A DNA stretch of 64,000 nucleotides, taken from Budorcas taxicolor (taxonomy: Eukaryota > Chordata > Mammalia > Artiodactyla > Bovidae). Within the stretch, counting starts at the first letter, position 1, and each line of letters opens with the position of its first letter. The notes beneath the pieces were generated by a model. That model worked only from the letters and a program-made list of their open reading frames with translations, did not search any database and was not told where the DNA came from. Where the stretch lies: NCBI RefSeq assembly GCF_023091745.1, contig NC_068926.1, forward strand, positions 66,028,001-66,092,000. The letters are read 5' to 3'. The position numbers were made by a program, and so were the translations under genes. Of this stretch, positions 44,446 to 54,537 are shown one piece after another.

Positions 44446-45139
44446 CCCCCAGCCTAACCCAGCAAAGCGAGGGGCTGCTGCGTCCACCCCAGAGGAGAAA
44501 TCAGCTCCTGGGCACCATGTGCTTCAGCCTCCCTCTTTTATCAAAACCACTTGGCTTTACTGCCAGGAACGGAAACTTCTTGCAGCCAAGGACTGGGTTT
44601 TATTGGGGGGCTCTCTACACACACACCCCCAGAACCTGATGCAGGCCTGGGCTGCTAGTGAGGACCCTGTACAAGAGGGCCGAAGGCACGCGTGACCGGG
44701 AAGCTTTGCGTGGGGAGGGTCCTTGGGAAACGTGGACCAGAGTGCTCCCCTCTCCCCTGCTGTCCTCCCCCACTCTTTCCTTACAGGGACTCCCGGCTCC
44801 TCCACTCTGCTGAAGACACATCCCTCCCCACGGCTGCCTGCAACCTTCTCTCCATCTGTCTCCCTCTGCCTGCTCAGGCTGCAACAGCGGCCACACTGTG
44901 GCAAGGTGGATGGGGGGAGGGAAAGGCAGCGCCTCTAAACTGGGGTGCAAGGCCCTGGGAGGCTGACTGGGAGTCTGCAAAGGTGGTCTGCACAGTTTCC
45001 AGGAGTGGGTGCACGCCTGTCCCCCGCCTGGGTGCAGCCAAGCCTCTGCCCGTCTCTCTTCCTCACCTCAATTTGCGGAGAAAAGACAAGTTGTGAAAAT
45101 CAGGGCTGGTCAAGAGCACAGGGATGAGGGAAGGCCTTG
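44446..45139. other. GC-rich unique 5' flank of SEZ6L
   Basis: Repeat-free, moderately GC-rich approach to the CpG island. It holds overlapping frames of up to 134 aa on both strands but none with a recognisable domain. Upstream promoter elements or unannotated 5' exons could lie here; none can be shown. Confidence 0.4.
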
Positions 45140-46640
45140 GACGCCAGCTCCGCGGGGAAGGGACTGAGCTTAGGAAGCCTCGGCGGCTTCGGAGCCCCCT
45201 TAGCGAGGGGAACCTGAGCGAGGTGCCCAGATGAGGGCGTGCATACATTGTAACTTGCAGTCCCAGCTTGGGCTTCCGAGGCTGGGAAGCCCTCGGGTCG
45301 GGGATGCACGATTTTGCGGTCCTTTGCACCGTGCCGGCAGATTGACAGCTTTCATCAGGTCCCCAGAGTAGGAGACTTTCTAGGTTATGGGGACTTAACT
45401 TCGGAAACACGCAGGGCGGTCAGGGAACAGAGCTGGCTGGGGCAGAGAGAGCTGAAACGGATCTGTCCGAAAGAGTGAGCCATGGAAAAGATTCTCTAGG
45501 CTGCAGCGCAGGCTGAGGGCTGCACTCAGCTCGGAGGCCTCCATCTCACCGTCTGGAAAATGGTCCGGACGCTCTTCAGCCTGGCCGCGCCCGCGCAGGG
45601 CTGCCGGAGCATCCTACGAGAGGAAGCTCTCGGCCCCCAGGACGCCAGGGGAACCGGCGTCAAACTTTGCAGGGCCGACGGGCCGGCGGCCACGGGAGGA
45701 GGCTGGCACCCGGGGCCCGCCCGCCCCCTCCCTTCCTGCCCGCGCTCGCTCGGCACCGACTCGGCCCCAGCCCCCTCCCTCCTCCCGCGCGCTCCTCGCT
45801 CGTTCGCTCGCTCGCTCGCCGGCTCCTCCTCACTCGCCCGCCCGCGCCCGGCGCAGCTCGGCCAGAGCGACCGCGGGGCTGAGCGCGCGTCCGCTCCGGG
45901 GGGCTCCGGCGGCTGCCCCGGCCCGCGGCCCCCTCCCCGCGGCTGCCGCCTCCTTCCCTTCCTCGCTCGCCGCCTCCCTCCTTCCCCGGCTCCCGCGCCG
46001 TCCGCCCGCCCCGCAGCCCGCGGCTCCGAGCGCCCCGCAGCCACGATGCCCGCGGCCCGCCCGGCCGCCGCGGGACCCGGCGGGATCGCGCTGCTCCTCG
46101 CCCTGCTCCTGGGCAGCCCCGCGGCGGCTCCGGCGGGAGGTAAGCGCCCGGAGGGGCGGGGCGGGGGAGGGGGCAAAGTTGCCGCGAGTACTGGGCGGCT
46201 GCGGGGTGGAGGGTGGGGGTCGTCCTGGCTGATCCGGAGGACTCGCCGCTCATCGGCTGGGCTGCGGAGCAGGGGGCGGCTGCCTACATTCGGGGCTGGG
46301 CACAGCGTCCCCTTGGGCCGTGTTGCTGGGAGTGTGGAGGCGGGGATGTGTCTGAAGGACTCGGGCGCTCTCCTGCCTCGGCCGCGGGTTCCCTGCCTGC
46401 CGCCCTGGCTCCGGGGCTCACTCCCCTTTGCAGTCCCAGAGAGTCTCCTTGGAGTGGGGTCGCCTCCAATCCCCCACATTCCCGGAGCTCTCTGCAAACC
46501 GCACCCCCGGGGCCGGGTGCCAGATATTTCTCACCTTTTCGGGGAGAGGACGAGAAGGGGGGCAGCTGACCCGCCGTGCAACTGAAGGATGGATTTAAAC
46601 AGTGCGCCTGGGGGTCGTCCCCGGGCCGCGGCCTCCCACT
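45140..46640 (+). promoter_or_regulatory. SEZ6L: CpG island and presumed SEZ6L promoter
   Basis: CpG density rises from about 45140 and peaks between 45560 and 46280, around the first coding exon. GC-box-type sequences are visible at 46152-46172 (GGGGCGGGGCGGGGG) and, as the complement, upstream of the start codon. A (CTCG)n run lies at about 45800-45822. I see no convincing TATA box, so dispersed CpG-island initiation is likely. The transcription start cannot be fixed from sequence alone; the 5' UTR presumably lies within the few hundred bases before 46046. Confidence 0.8.
46046..46139 (+). CDS. SEZ6L: SEZ6L first coding exon (partial gene)
   Basis: Encodes the first 31 residues plus one base of codon 32 (phase 1). 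It starts MPAARPAAAG, then a signal-peptide core of about residues 14-23 (IALLLALLLG) and a small-residue stretch GSPAAAPAG suited to signal peptidase. The exon ends ...GCGGGAG and the intron begins GTAAGC at 46140. The ATG has A at -3. The frame is open upstream to 45560, so the start is chosen on the signal peptide and on agreement with the human SEZ6L start as I remember it (MPAARP.AAG....LALLLGSPAAA). SEZ6L is a brain-expressed type I membrane protein whose ectodomain has CUB and sushi domains; in mouse the SEZ6 family affects synapse formation and dendrites. All other exons lie beyond the window. Main doubt: gene identity rests on 31 residues. Confidence 0.85.
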
Positions 46641-47396
46641 GTGGGACCCCGTGCTTCCTTTCGGTTTAGGCTGCCCTCGGGGGACCGGGTCCCTGGACCG
46701 ATCCCAACCAAGTGTCTGGAAGCAGAACTTGGGTGTGGCCTTCGCCTGGAGGCCGGTGGAGGGGGGCTCCGGGCTCTCCGAACTTCGCGAGGGAGGGAGA
46801 AGAGATCTTAGATCACAGGCGGGAACCTGAGCGACTCCCCCGCCCCCGTCCTTTTCTCCCCTGAACAGCCCGGCGTCTCTGAACACTATTTTCAACTGGG
46901 GGTTGGGGGAGAGGGGAGGGCTTGCTAGTTTCACCCAGCACGTGCTTGCAGGTTGGAAAGGGGAGGATGGTCGTCCCTCCTTCCCAGACCTGGAGCCGCA
47001 GCCTCTCCTCCACCCAGCTGAGCGCCCACTGGGAAAGTTGTAGCGGGTGGTTGGGGAGAGGGAGGTGAGATCGAGACGAGTACAGAGCCTAACTCATTCA
47101 AAGCTAACCCCAGGAGCGTTCGCGGGTTTGATCAGGCCACTCGGTAACCCCAGAGGGGAGAAGAGCCTTGGTAGAACGCCCGTCTTGAAAGGTCCAACTC
47201 CCCCGTTCCCTGTAACTCGGGCGGGAAAGAGCAGGCAGTCTGCAGGGTCTTCCCAGGCTGAAGACAAGCCGGAGGGCGCACACTCTGTCCATCTCGATCC
47301 CCTTGTCTGGTTTGGGCCGTCTAGAACCTGAACCGGGGGCAGACGCTGCCCTTTCTCCCTGGGGCGTTCTGAACACCCCGGGCGCACACACCTGCT

Positions 47397-47423
47397 TTCA
47401 GCACCGAAGGCCGTGGACAGCTC
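47397..47423 (+). promoter_or_regulatory. RE1/NRSE-like site with expanded spacing
   Basis: TTCAGCACC (47397-47405) is the exact left half of the REST/NRSF RE1 motif. GGACAGCTC (47415-47423) closely matches the right half (GGACAGCGCC). The 9-nt gap, instead of the canonical 2, adds 7 bp and gives a centre spacing of about 18 bp, within the range known for non-canonical REST sites. It lies 1.26 kb into intron 1 of a presumed neuronal gene, just outside the CpG island. Confidence 0.6.
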
Positions 47424-47519
47424 TGCGCTCCTGGGCACTGTTTCTGGGTCTTCTCCTCTTCAACTCTTCCCCACAGCCTGGAGTGCCCTCCTCAGCATAA
47501 ATCAGGCATTTTACCCCCA

Positions 47520-48260
47520 CCCCCTTCTCTGTTAACGTGGAGCCCAGAGCGCAGAGCGAAGGAAATAATTCATCACCTTTTGTTTAACAAAGCATATCAT
47601 TAAAGAACCACCCTTTTATGAGGCAGTAATATTCACAATTTACACCAGTTCTGGACAGTTTCTTTGGGAAGGATGGGGGGAAGAGAACTGGCTTAAATAA
47701 ATCGTTTCCACCACCGCATGCCCTTCCTTAATTAGCTGTCTTTTCCAACAGTGGCTTGGTGGCCTTGAACGGAGTCCAGCTCTCTCTCCCTCATCCCCCT
47801 TTTTGAATCTGTGTTGTGACTAACACACACAAAAAAGAATGGGAAGCTTGCTGGCTGGCTTTTCTAAAGTCATTCTACCTCTGAGGACGGCACTCTAAAA
47901 CACATCCCCCTCCAGGAAAAAAAAAAATGTCTTAATGATACATATTGAATCGTCATCCAAGACAAGGATTTTATATCCCGCCTCCTCCCCTGGCTTCACT
48001 CACAAAATGTGTGTGCGTGTTTTAATTTTTAAGACATTTTATATTATTTTTCCAACTGCTCGACTCTATAGCTAGACAGCATATATTTTTCATTAACTTC
48101 AGGTCATTGCCAAATTAAAGTCTACTTCAGAAGGCTCATTAATAACGGTGTGCTTCTGACTCTAAGACTCTGAGTCATAAGAAGGGAGGGAGGGTAGCCA
48201 ATTAGAATTTGGAAACAACTGACCTCCCCCAATACATTCTGTTTTTAACATGGAGCCCAA
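47520..48260. other. Repeat-free AT-rich intronic block, candidate enhancer
   Basis: No SINE or LINE recognised. Contains homeodomain-type (cttaattagctg), forkhead-type (TTGTTTAAC) and AP-1-type (TGAGTCA, 48171-48177) words. In a window otherwise saturated with repeats, a 700-bp clean stretch near a promoter suggests constraint; this is inference. Confidence 0.4.
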
Positions 48261-49014
48261 CTTCCACTAATGTCAGCTGGAGAACCATTCATCTAACTCA
48301 GCGTTGCAAGCCAGTCCTTCTGTTTTTGGTGCAGTGAGGAGATCTGTAAATACAGTACTTGAAAGAAACTTGTTGCTAAATTCTTATGCAGGTCACGTGA
48401 TTCTCTGGGCCATTTTGCTGTGAGGCATGAATAAGTATAAAGTGTAACTTGTTTTTGAAGAGGCTTCTTATTGTCTAAGATATGCACATGGGGAATAATT
48501 GTAACTACGTGCTAAGACTGCAGAGCTGATCCTAATTTCTTTTCATTTTCCTTGAATTAATAATGTAAATTCTGTATTGCTTAGTAAGACTCAAAATTGC
48601 TGCTTCCTCCAGTCTCTAATGTACACCGTTGTTAGATTCACTTAAGGACTATTTTCATGATGGAATGGTTTTTTTCTCTTTTTTTTGGCCTGTGGAGTGT
48701 TAACGCCCCTTCCTGGGGCCACCTCCTCAAAGCCTGACGATTCTTATGTTCATGTGGCTCAGCTGGATGTTAGGAAAATAATGTTACATTCCTCTCTTTC
48801 CTCTACCAGAGCAAAGGGATTTTTCCTGATCAGAATGGCTTGTTTTCTGGTTTTGCTCACAAGTTCATTCCTGTTACTCAAAAAGTGATTCCAAAGGGCT
48901 CAATTTATTGGTCCACATGTTTGGTCCACAATTTCTGCGACATGCTATTGACACAGACTTCCGCTAGGGGCGCTCAAAGCTACAGTTGGTGATTGAGGGC
49001 GGACGAGGCGAATT
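48261..49014. other. Unique intronic sequence
   Basis: Repeat-free. 48971-48985 (CCGCTAGGGGCGCTC) resembles a CTCF core short by one G. Confidence 0.4.
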
Positions 49015-49057
49015 CTGACCTTTGGAACCACCAGGCGCGTGCAGTGCCAAAGGTCAG
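49015..49057. repeat. Perfect 11-bp inverted repeat with nuclear-receptor half-sites
   Basis: CTGACCTTTGG (49015-49025) and CCAAAGGTCAG (49047-49057) separated by 21 nt. Each arm contains AAAGGTCA or its complement, the half-site favoured by COUP-TF/HNF4-type receptors. The loop is GC-rich (cacc, gcgcgtgc). Confidence 0.85.
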
Positions 49058-49319
49058 TAGAAAGGAGATCTCCTGTTTCCATGAGAGAAATTATCTGATG
49101 GCATTTGACCTATTCAGTGAATAAAGAGGAGAGAAAGGTGAAAATAAGGAGGGGGAATGCTCCAAGGAAGGCATCATTAGAAGACAGAGTCCAGTTGCCT
49201 TTTTTATACCAGTTTGTGGTTTCCTTCATGGAGCCAAGTCGCAAAACATCAAAGAGGCCACAGCATGGTGCCTCTGAGGAGTCTGACTGGATTGGACCCT
49301 GCAATTAGATTTAAACAGT

Positions 49320-49565
49320 TCTGAAAAAGAAGTACATGGCTTTGCAGTCGGAGTGGCCTGGGTCAGGTCCAGCTTCATTGCTCATGTGTTATCTTCAACC
49401 GGTGAAGGGTGCCCCCACTCCACCACCTGTGGGGTGGCAGTGGCGTGGGGATTAATGTTCCCAGCCTAGAAGGACGATTGCTGTGACTTCATTACACGTA
49501 TACCTGTAAAGCTCCTGGCACACAGTAGGTACTCAAGTAATGTTTACTCTCTTTTCTTCCCTCCT
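49320..49565 (+). mobile_element. MIR SINE
   Basis: 'gcagtcggagtggcctgggt', 'aagctcctggcacacagtag', 'gtactcaagtaatgtttact'. The middle is degraded. Confidence 0.65.
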
Positions 49566-49897
49566 TTCCAAAGACCGCCCTGCCCCTCCAAAGCAGATCC
49601 TTGAGGCTGGTGTGAAGGAATTGTTGACATAAACACCCGGATAATTTAGTCCCAAGTAGACTGTTGGAGGTAGGATAAGGAGTAGCCCCAGGTGAGAAAT
49701 TTTCGTCACCTGGTGCAGACTTTTCAAACACTCTTCCTATAACTCTTTGAACCTCAACATTACCACCAGGAAGCAGAGTTCATTATAGCAAAGATATAGG
49801 ATGGCAGACGAGTGGCTGGAAAGAACCTAAGGAGAGAGTCTTCTGGAAAGCCCAGTTATCCATCCGTTCATCCGACATCGACTAAGCACTTTCTACA

Positions 49898-50140
49898 TGG
49901 GCTTCCCGGTGGCTCAGTGGCGAAGAAGCCACCTGCCAATGCAGGAGACACGGGTTGGATCCTTGGGTCAGGAAGATCCCCTGGAGAAGGAAATGGCAAC
50001 GCACACCAGTGTCCTTGCCTGAAAACTTCCATGGACAGAGCAGCCTAGCGGGCTACCGTTTCCTGACTGAGGAGATAGAGGCACAGAGAAGTTAAGCAAA
50101 GAGTCGGACCCGACTGAGCGACTGAGCCACAGACACACGG
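49898..50140 (+). mobile_element. Bov-tA SINE with a foreign 40-bp patch
   Basis: 'gggcttcccggtggctcagt' to 'gtcggacccgactgagcgac'. Where 'agtccatggggtcg' is expected, 50060-50099 instead reads MIR-like 'ttcctgactgaggaga...gttaagcaa', 95% identical to 51036-51075. Confidence 0.9.
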
Positions 50141-50924
50141 GCACTCTCGGCATGCAGCCGGCCCTGCGTGGGGTGCTAGAGACACAGAGTAAGGGGATGA
50201 GGCCCCTATCCCAGCAATGGTAGCCTAGCGTCCTTGCCACGTGATGTGCGCCTGGGAGTCGGGGGTGGGGGGTAAATCTGAGTGCAGAGATATCACAGGT
50301 GGGTGTGTTTCATTCTGGTCAGAGGCAGCTGGTGAAGCCTTCCCTGAGCTGGCAGGATCTGAGCTGGTCCAAGTATCAGCAGCCGCATGGGAGATTTCTA
50401 CGATGGGGCAGTGACGATCCTGAAGAAGGCTTCAGAACACGTCACACACCTGTGGGATCAGGGAAAACAGGAGTGAACGGGTCGGGTAGGGAGGCAGACA
50501 GGCGTGCACGCTCACACATGAGAAGCCCAGAAGGATCCTGGGACCTGCCCACCCTCCTTGCACTCCCTTGGACTCCGCTGCCGAGGGGCTGAGAGCTGGC
50601 ACAAAAGGCCACGAGCCACAGTGTCCGCTGTTGTCCACTAGAGGCTGTGATGACACTGACGGACTCCTCTCCGAAGACAGCCAGGCCCAGACGCTGAGTA
50701 CAGGCGACAGCGCACAGCCCTGGGTAAACACCACTTTCCGGGGGGCGTGCATATTCACATAATCCTCCGGCTACTGTCGCTCCTCGGAGGCCCTTTGGTG
50801 GTGACGGTGGGGATCGGGAGAGGACTGGCTGCCTTTAGCAGAGGTTCAAATGCTGATGTGTTGGGGTGAGGTCAGTGGACCTGAGTGACGTAATTTACTG
50901 GGTCTGTGTCCATGATGAACACGG
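50141..50924. other. Unique intronic sequence
   Basis: No exon supported. G-rich word at 50260-50273. A minus frame of 108 aa (50432-50758) has no recognised domain. Confidence 0.4.
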
Positions 50925-51160
50925 CATTTACGGAGTGTTGACTTCCTTCCGAGCCTGGTGATAACTGGTTTATGGAGGCTTGTTCCGAGCATGCTCACAA
51001 CAGCCCCAAGAGACAGATACCGTCATTATCCTTACTTCCTGACTGAGGAGACAGAGGCACAGAGAGGTTAAGCAATGTGTCGAAAGTCACAAAGCCACGA
51101 AGTGGTTGTAATCTGGCGTCACACCCAGGCCTGAGCCAGAAGCCTTTAGAACCCCGTGCC
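50925..51160 (-). mobile_element. MIR SINE
   Basis: 'ccaagagacagataccgtca', 'gacagaggcacagagaggtt', 'aaagtcacaaagccacgaag'. Its 51036-51075 stretch has an apparent copy in the Bov-tA 1 kb upstream. Confidence 0.85.
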
Positions 51161-51384
51161 CCACGACTGCCTCTTACTTGCTGCTGTGCCGGTTCTGTGG
51201 ACTCCTGGGAGAGGCTGATACATACTTGTCGGGTGTGGCGGGGGGGTGTGGGGGGGTGTCTACCCTCTGGCTACAGTTTCTGGCATGTTGCAAGCACGCG
51301 AGTAAAACTGGTCAAATTGAAGTGAGTGGAAAAGCGAAGGAGGCTGCAATGAATGGGCAGGCAATTACTTCACTGCCTTTATAT
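51161..51384. other. Unique intronic sequence with G-runs
   Basis: G-rich stretch 51237-51262 (GCGGGGGGGTGTGGGGGGGTG), potential G-quadruplex. Confidence 0.5.
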
Positions 51385-51515
51385 CTAATGAGTACTTAAC
51401 ATATGTTCAGCCCTTACGTGGTTATTTTATTTAATCATCACCATTTCTCTGCACTGTGTAGATGAGGAAACCAAAGCTTAGAGAAGCTGCGATCCGTTCT
51501 GGAAGTTCACAGTTA
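51385..51515 (-). mobile_element. MIR SINE
   Basis: 'atgagtacttaacatatgtt', 'gtgtagatgaggaaaccaaa', 'gcttagagaagctgcg'. Confidence 0.75.
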
Positions 51516-51564
51516 TCAGCTAGGAAGGTGCAGACATAGGATTTGTTGTGGTGTTGAGTTCCTT

Positions 51565-51690
51565 TCTTTTTTTTTTCTGGCTGTGCCATGAAGCATGTGG
51601 GATCTTAGTTTCCTGACCAGGAATCGAACCCACGCCCCCTGAGGTGGAAGCATGGAGTCTTGAACACTGGACCATGAAGGAAAGTTTGTG
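51565..51690 (-). mobile_element. CHR SINE, short
   Basis: 'ttctggctgtgccatgaagc', 'tgaccaggaatcgaacccac', 'gaacactggaccatgaagga'. Confidence 0.88.
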
Positions 51691-52069
51691 AGCTTGACTG
51701 CGGGGCATAGCACCTTCCAAGCTAGGTCCTGCTATATTTCCAAGTGAAATGTGTACAGATTCCTTCACCTTCAGTGTGCAGCCAGGCTGCATGGACCCAA
51801 ACCCCACCTCACCCAACTTCAAAGACTGACATGGCAGAAGCCAACATCAACTAGAGCTTTCTCGAGCACTTAACAGTTCTTAACAACAACAACAAAAAAG
51901 CATAAGGGTTATTCCTTCCCAGGAAGGGGAAGGAGACTTCATGAAAGAAGGTGAGTGATAGAGCTGGTTCATTGGTTGGTTTTCAAATTTTGGCTGTTTG
52001 TAATTTCTCATGTTCACAGGCTACTCACCCAGTCATGGAGAACTCACAGTGTAGAAGACTGGTTTTTGT
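51691..52069. other. Unique intronic sequence
   Basis: Nothing recognised. Confidence 0.4.
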
Positions 52070-52220
52070 AAGCCCCTGAGTTCAGGACCTGGGCTCAGGC
52101 ATCTCCTGGCTGTGAGCCTCAGTTTTCCCATCTGTAAAATGGATCACAATAACCACTACCCCATACGCAACGCTGTCTTTATGGGGCTGGATGAGACACA
52201 GGAGGCAAGATGCTTCATGC
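52070..52220 (+). mobile_element. MIR SINE
   Basis: 'ggctgtgagcctcagttttc', 'ccatctgtaaaatggatcac'. Confidence 0.85.
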
Positions 52221-52329
52221 ATGCCAGAAAAGCAAAGCTTCAGGGAGGTGGGTGCTGGCACGAAAGACTCGAAACACCCCCGTGTGTTTCTTCCTGGGCT
52301 TTTTATAAGAGAATTACTAACTACAACAT

Positions 52330-52590
52330 TTTTGTGTGCCACCGAGTGTGGGCTACTCTGTGCCAGAGGATCATCCATGTGCTTACTCTTTATTCACTCA
52401 GTTGATCCTCTCCCAACCCTATCAGATGATATTGCTAACTAGATGTTACCAATGAGGAAACTGATTCTTAGAAAGGTACAGGTGCTATGGCAACAATGCT
52501 CGAGTTGCTCAAGGTGTCATGCAAATGAATGATGCACTCAGGATTCAAACCCAAGACTGGTTGATTCCAAAGCACAAGTTTGTTCTAAAT
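52330..52590 (-). mobile_element. MIR SINE
   Basis: 'taccaatgaggaaactgatt', 'cttagaaaggtacaggtgct', 'ggattcaaacccaagactgg'. Confidence 0.8.
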
Positions 52591-52859
52591 ACTAGGATGC
52601 TAGCATATAGGTATCCCATAGCAACGGCTACATCAAGAGCTGTTGCAAACCCAGAAATCAAGGCAGCTTGGCCTCCAGGAGGAGAGATGTTTTCTAACCC
52701 AGGGGCGGGTGCCAGGTATCTCACAGCAGATCACAGAGAGGAGAAACAGTTCATCCTAACCTTCTCTACCCAATCTGATGGTTCTAGGTAAAGCCACCCT
52801 TCATTTTTCCCTCATGCTTTTCCTTCAACCTGTGCTGTCATCCTAGGAGTTTGAAGGAG
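52591..52859. other. Unique intronic sequence
   Basis: Nothing recognised. Confidence 0.4.
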
Positions 52860-53065
52860 TTCAGAGAGGACCAGATTAAATCCCCAGCTGGCTGATTTAG
52901 CAGCACAGTCTAAGCTATTTGCTTTAGTGTTCTGAAACTACTCTGGCCTGATTCATAGAATGGGAGGACCATGCCTCCCTTGCAAGATTGTTAAGAATAC
53001 ACATATGTAGACATGTGTTTTGAGCAAGCACGCAATAAAAAGCTGCCATTACTGCTAGTATTATT
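52860..53065 (+). mobile_element. MIR SINE
   Basis: 'gctgatttagcagcacagtc', 'gattcatagaatgggaggac', 'gcaagcacgcaataaaaagc'. Quite diverged. Confidence 0.55.
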
Positions 53066-53269
53066 CACTTGGTGAACTTCTATTCATCCTTCAAAACCCA
53101 GTCCCTAATTATCTTTTTCTATAAGACCATCCCTCGTCTCTCTCCTCTTCACACCAGTTATGAATGATCTTCTGTCTCCCCCATCAACATATTCTGTTCC
53201 CCTATTGCTGGTAACTCATGCACCAATGAGTCACCAATTTACACATCTCCCTCCCACTAGACAATAACC

Positions 53270-53554
53270 TTTTCAAACACCTCCGCTGAATCGTACTCAT
53301 CCGTATCTCTCTTGAAGTGAAAGTGTGTCACTCAGTCATGCCCAATTCTCTGCAGCCCATGTTCTGTAGCCCACCAGGCTCCTCTCTCCATGGACTTCCT
53401 CAGGCAAGAATACTGGAGTTGGGTGGCCATCGCCTTCTACAGAGATCTTCCCGACCAAGGATCAAACCTGGGTCTCCTGCATTGCAGGCAGATTCTTTAC
53501 TGTCTGAGCCACTTTTCAAGAACCTCAGCTGAATGGCACTCACCCATATGTCTC
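53270..53554. repeat. 42-bp direct repeat flanking a SINE
   Basis: 53270-53311 and 53513-53554 align without gaps: both start TTTTCAA and share CTGAAT and ACTCA; about 8 mismatches in 42. They surround the Bov-tA. Confidence 0.8.
53313..53512 (-). mobile_element. Bov-tA SINE
   Basis: 'gtgtgtcactcagtcatgcc' to 'tttactgtctgagcca', inserted in L2 and flanked by the long direct repeat. Confidence 0.92.
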
Positions 53555-53629
53555 ATAGTCTGCATCTAGCCCAGTGTAAATGCATTTACTCTGTTAAATT
53601 ACCTTTTGTCTTAATCTTCGTGATGAGGT

Positions 53630-53800
53630 GGTAGAATCTTGAGATCTGAATTTGACTCCCGACTCTTTCTCCTACATCTGTGTGGTCTTTGGCAGCAAAG
53701 ACTTGGTTCCTTCTCTGAAAAATGAGGCTGATAATAGTGTCTACCTCATAGGATTGCTATGAGGAAAATCAATGAGATAATAGATGTGAATTCACTGAAG
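53630..53800 (+). mobile_element. MIR SINE
   Basis: 'tgaaaaatgaggctgataat', 'agtgtctacctcataggatt', 'gctatgaggaaaatcaatga'. Confidence 0.85.
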
Positions 53801-54104
53801 AATTCTACAAAGAGGAAAAGGGAGGGGGAGAAAAATTAGAAGATGAGGAGGGAGAGAAATTGTGTAAAGAGGAGAAAACAACCTTTGCACAGACACAGGG
53901 CCACAAGATGGGCCACTCATTGAACGCTTGCTGAGGGCACCTTTCTTTCCAAAGGGAATATTGGATGCAATGATTTACCCCGTGCCTTAGCTCATTTCAC
54001 ATTAGGAACTTCCTGGACACCACATGGGCTGTTGTAGAATCTGCCTTCTCTCGGATCCCTGGCAGCTGTGAAAACAGCAAAGGCCTGGCTGAAAACAGAA
54101 AAAG
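53801..54104. other. Unique intronic sequence
   Basis: Purine-rich at 53815-53880; nothing else recognised. Confidence 0.4.
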
Positions 54105-54215
54105 TAGCAAAGTGGATGAAAACCCAGACTCCAGAGTCAGAACAACCTGGGTTTGACTCTGTTGCTTTTCATTAGATGTGTGACCTTGAACAAACAAACT
54201 GCTTTGTCACTCTGA
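54105..54215 (+). mobile_element. MIR SINE 5' half
   Basis: 'cccagactccagagtcagaa', 'caacctgggtttgactctgt', 'agatgtgtgaccttgaacaa'. Confidence 0.8.
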
Positions 54216-54409
54216 GCCAGCACTGGGCCTTTCTTGGGGGTGATAGTCTATTCTCTGCCTGCTTCTCAAGGATCGGGGGCGGGGGGAGTGGGGCTTGGTA
54301 CAGAGATGCTCTGCAAAAGAAGTTAATAAGCTACGCTTCCTGGGGTCTGTAATATTCTTCAGATCGAAGCGGTTCTTCAAGCTCCCCCACCTGCCTTAAT
54401 CCTCTCCCT

Positions 54410-54537
54410 GATATTTTCATTTTCTTGAGGAAAGAGGCTCAAAGACAAAAAGGGACGGACTTACGCAAGGTCCCCCTGCAAGTGAGTGGCAGGGCTGGAA
54501 CTGGAACCTCTGGCTCCTTTCTTCTCACTCCCGTTCT
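54410..54537 (-). mobile_element. MIR fragment
   Basis: 'tgaggaaagaggctcaaaga', 'caagtgagtggcagggctgg', 'aactggaacctctggctcct'. Cut by a CHR insertion. Confidence 0.75.

Larger units (their letters stand above)
53066..53585 (+). mobile_element. L2 LINE 3' part split by a Bov-tA
   Basis: 'catccttcaaaacccagtcc', 'aagaccatccctcgtctctc', 'cccactagacaataaccttt'. After the SINE the L2-derived stretch resumes with a second version of the 42 bp that precede it. Confidence 0.65.

Noticed and set aside
45526..46497. 323-aa open frame on the minus strand over the CpG island
   Set aside because: Arg/Pro/Gly/Ala-rich translation typical of stop-poor GC-rich DNA. It overlaps the plus-strand SEZ6L exon and shows no domain or intron structure of its own.
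45560..46585. 341-aa open frame on the plus strand
   Set aside because: It contains the real exon 1 but runs through the splice donor at 46140 into intron. The upstream ATG at 45560 would add 162 residues of GC-driven sequence before the signal peptide.
48971..48985. CTCF site CCGCTAGGGGCGCTC
   Set aside because: One G is missing from the core, which breaks the register of the motif. Not strong enough to call without occupancy data.
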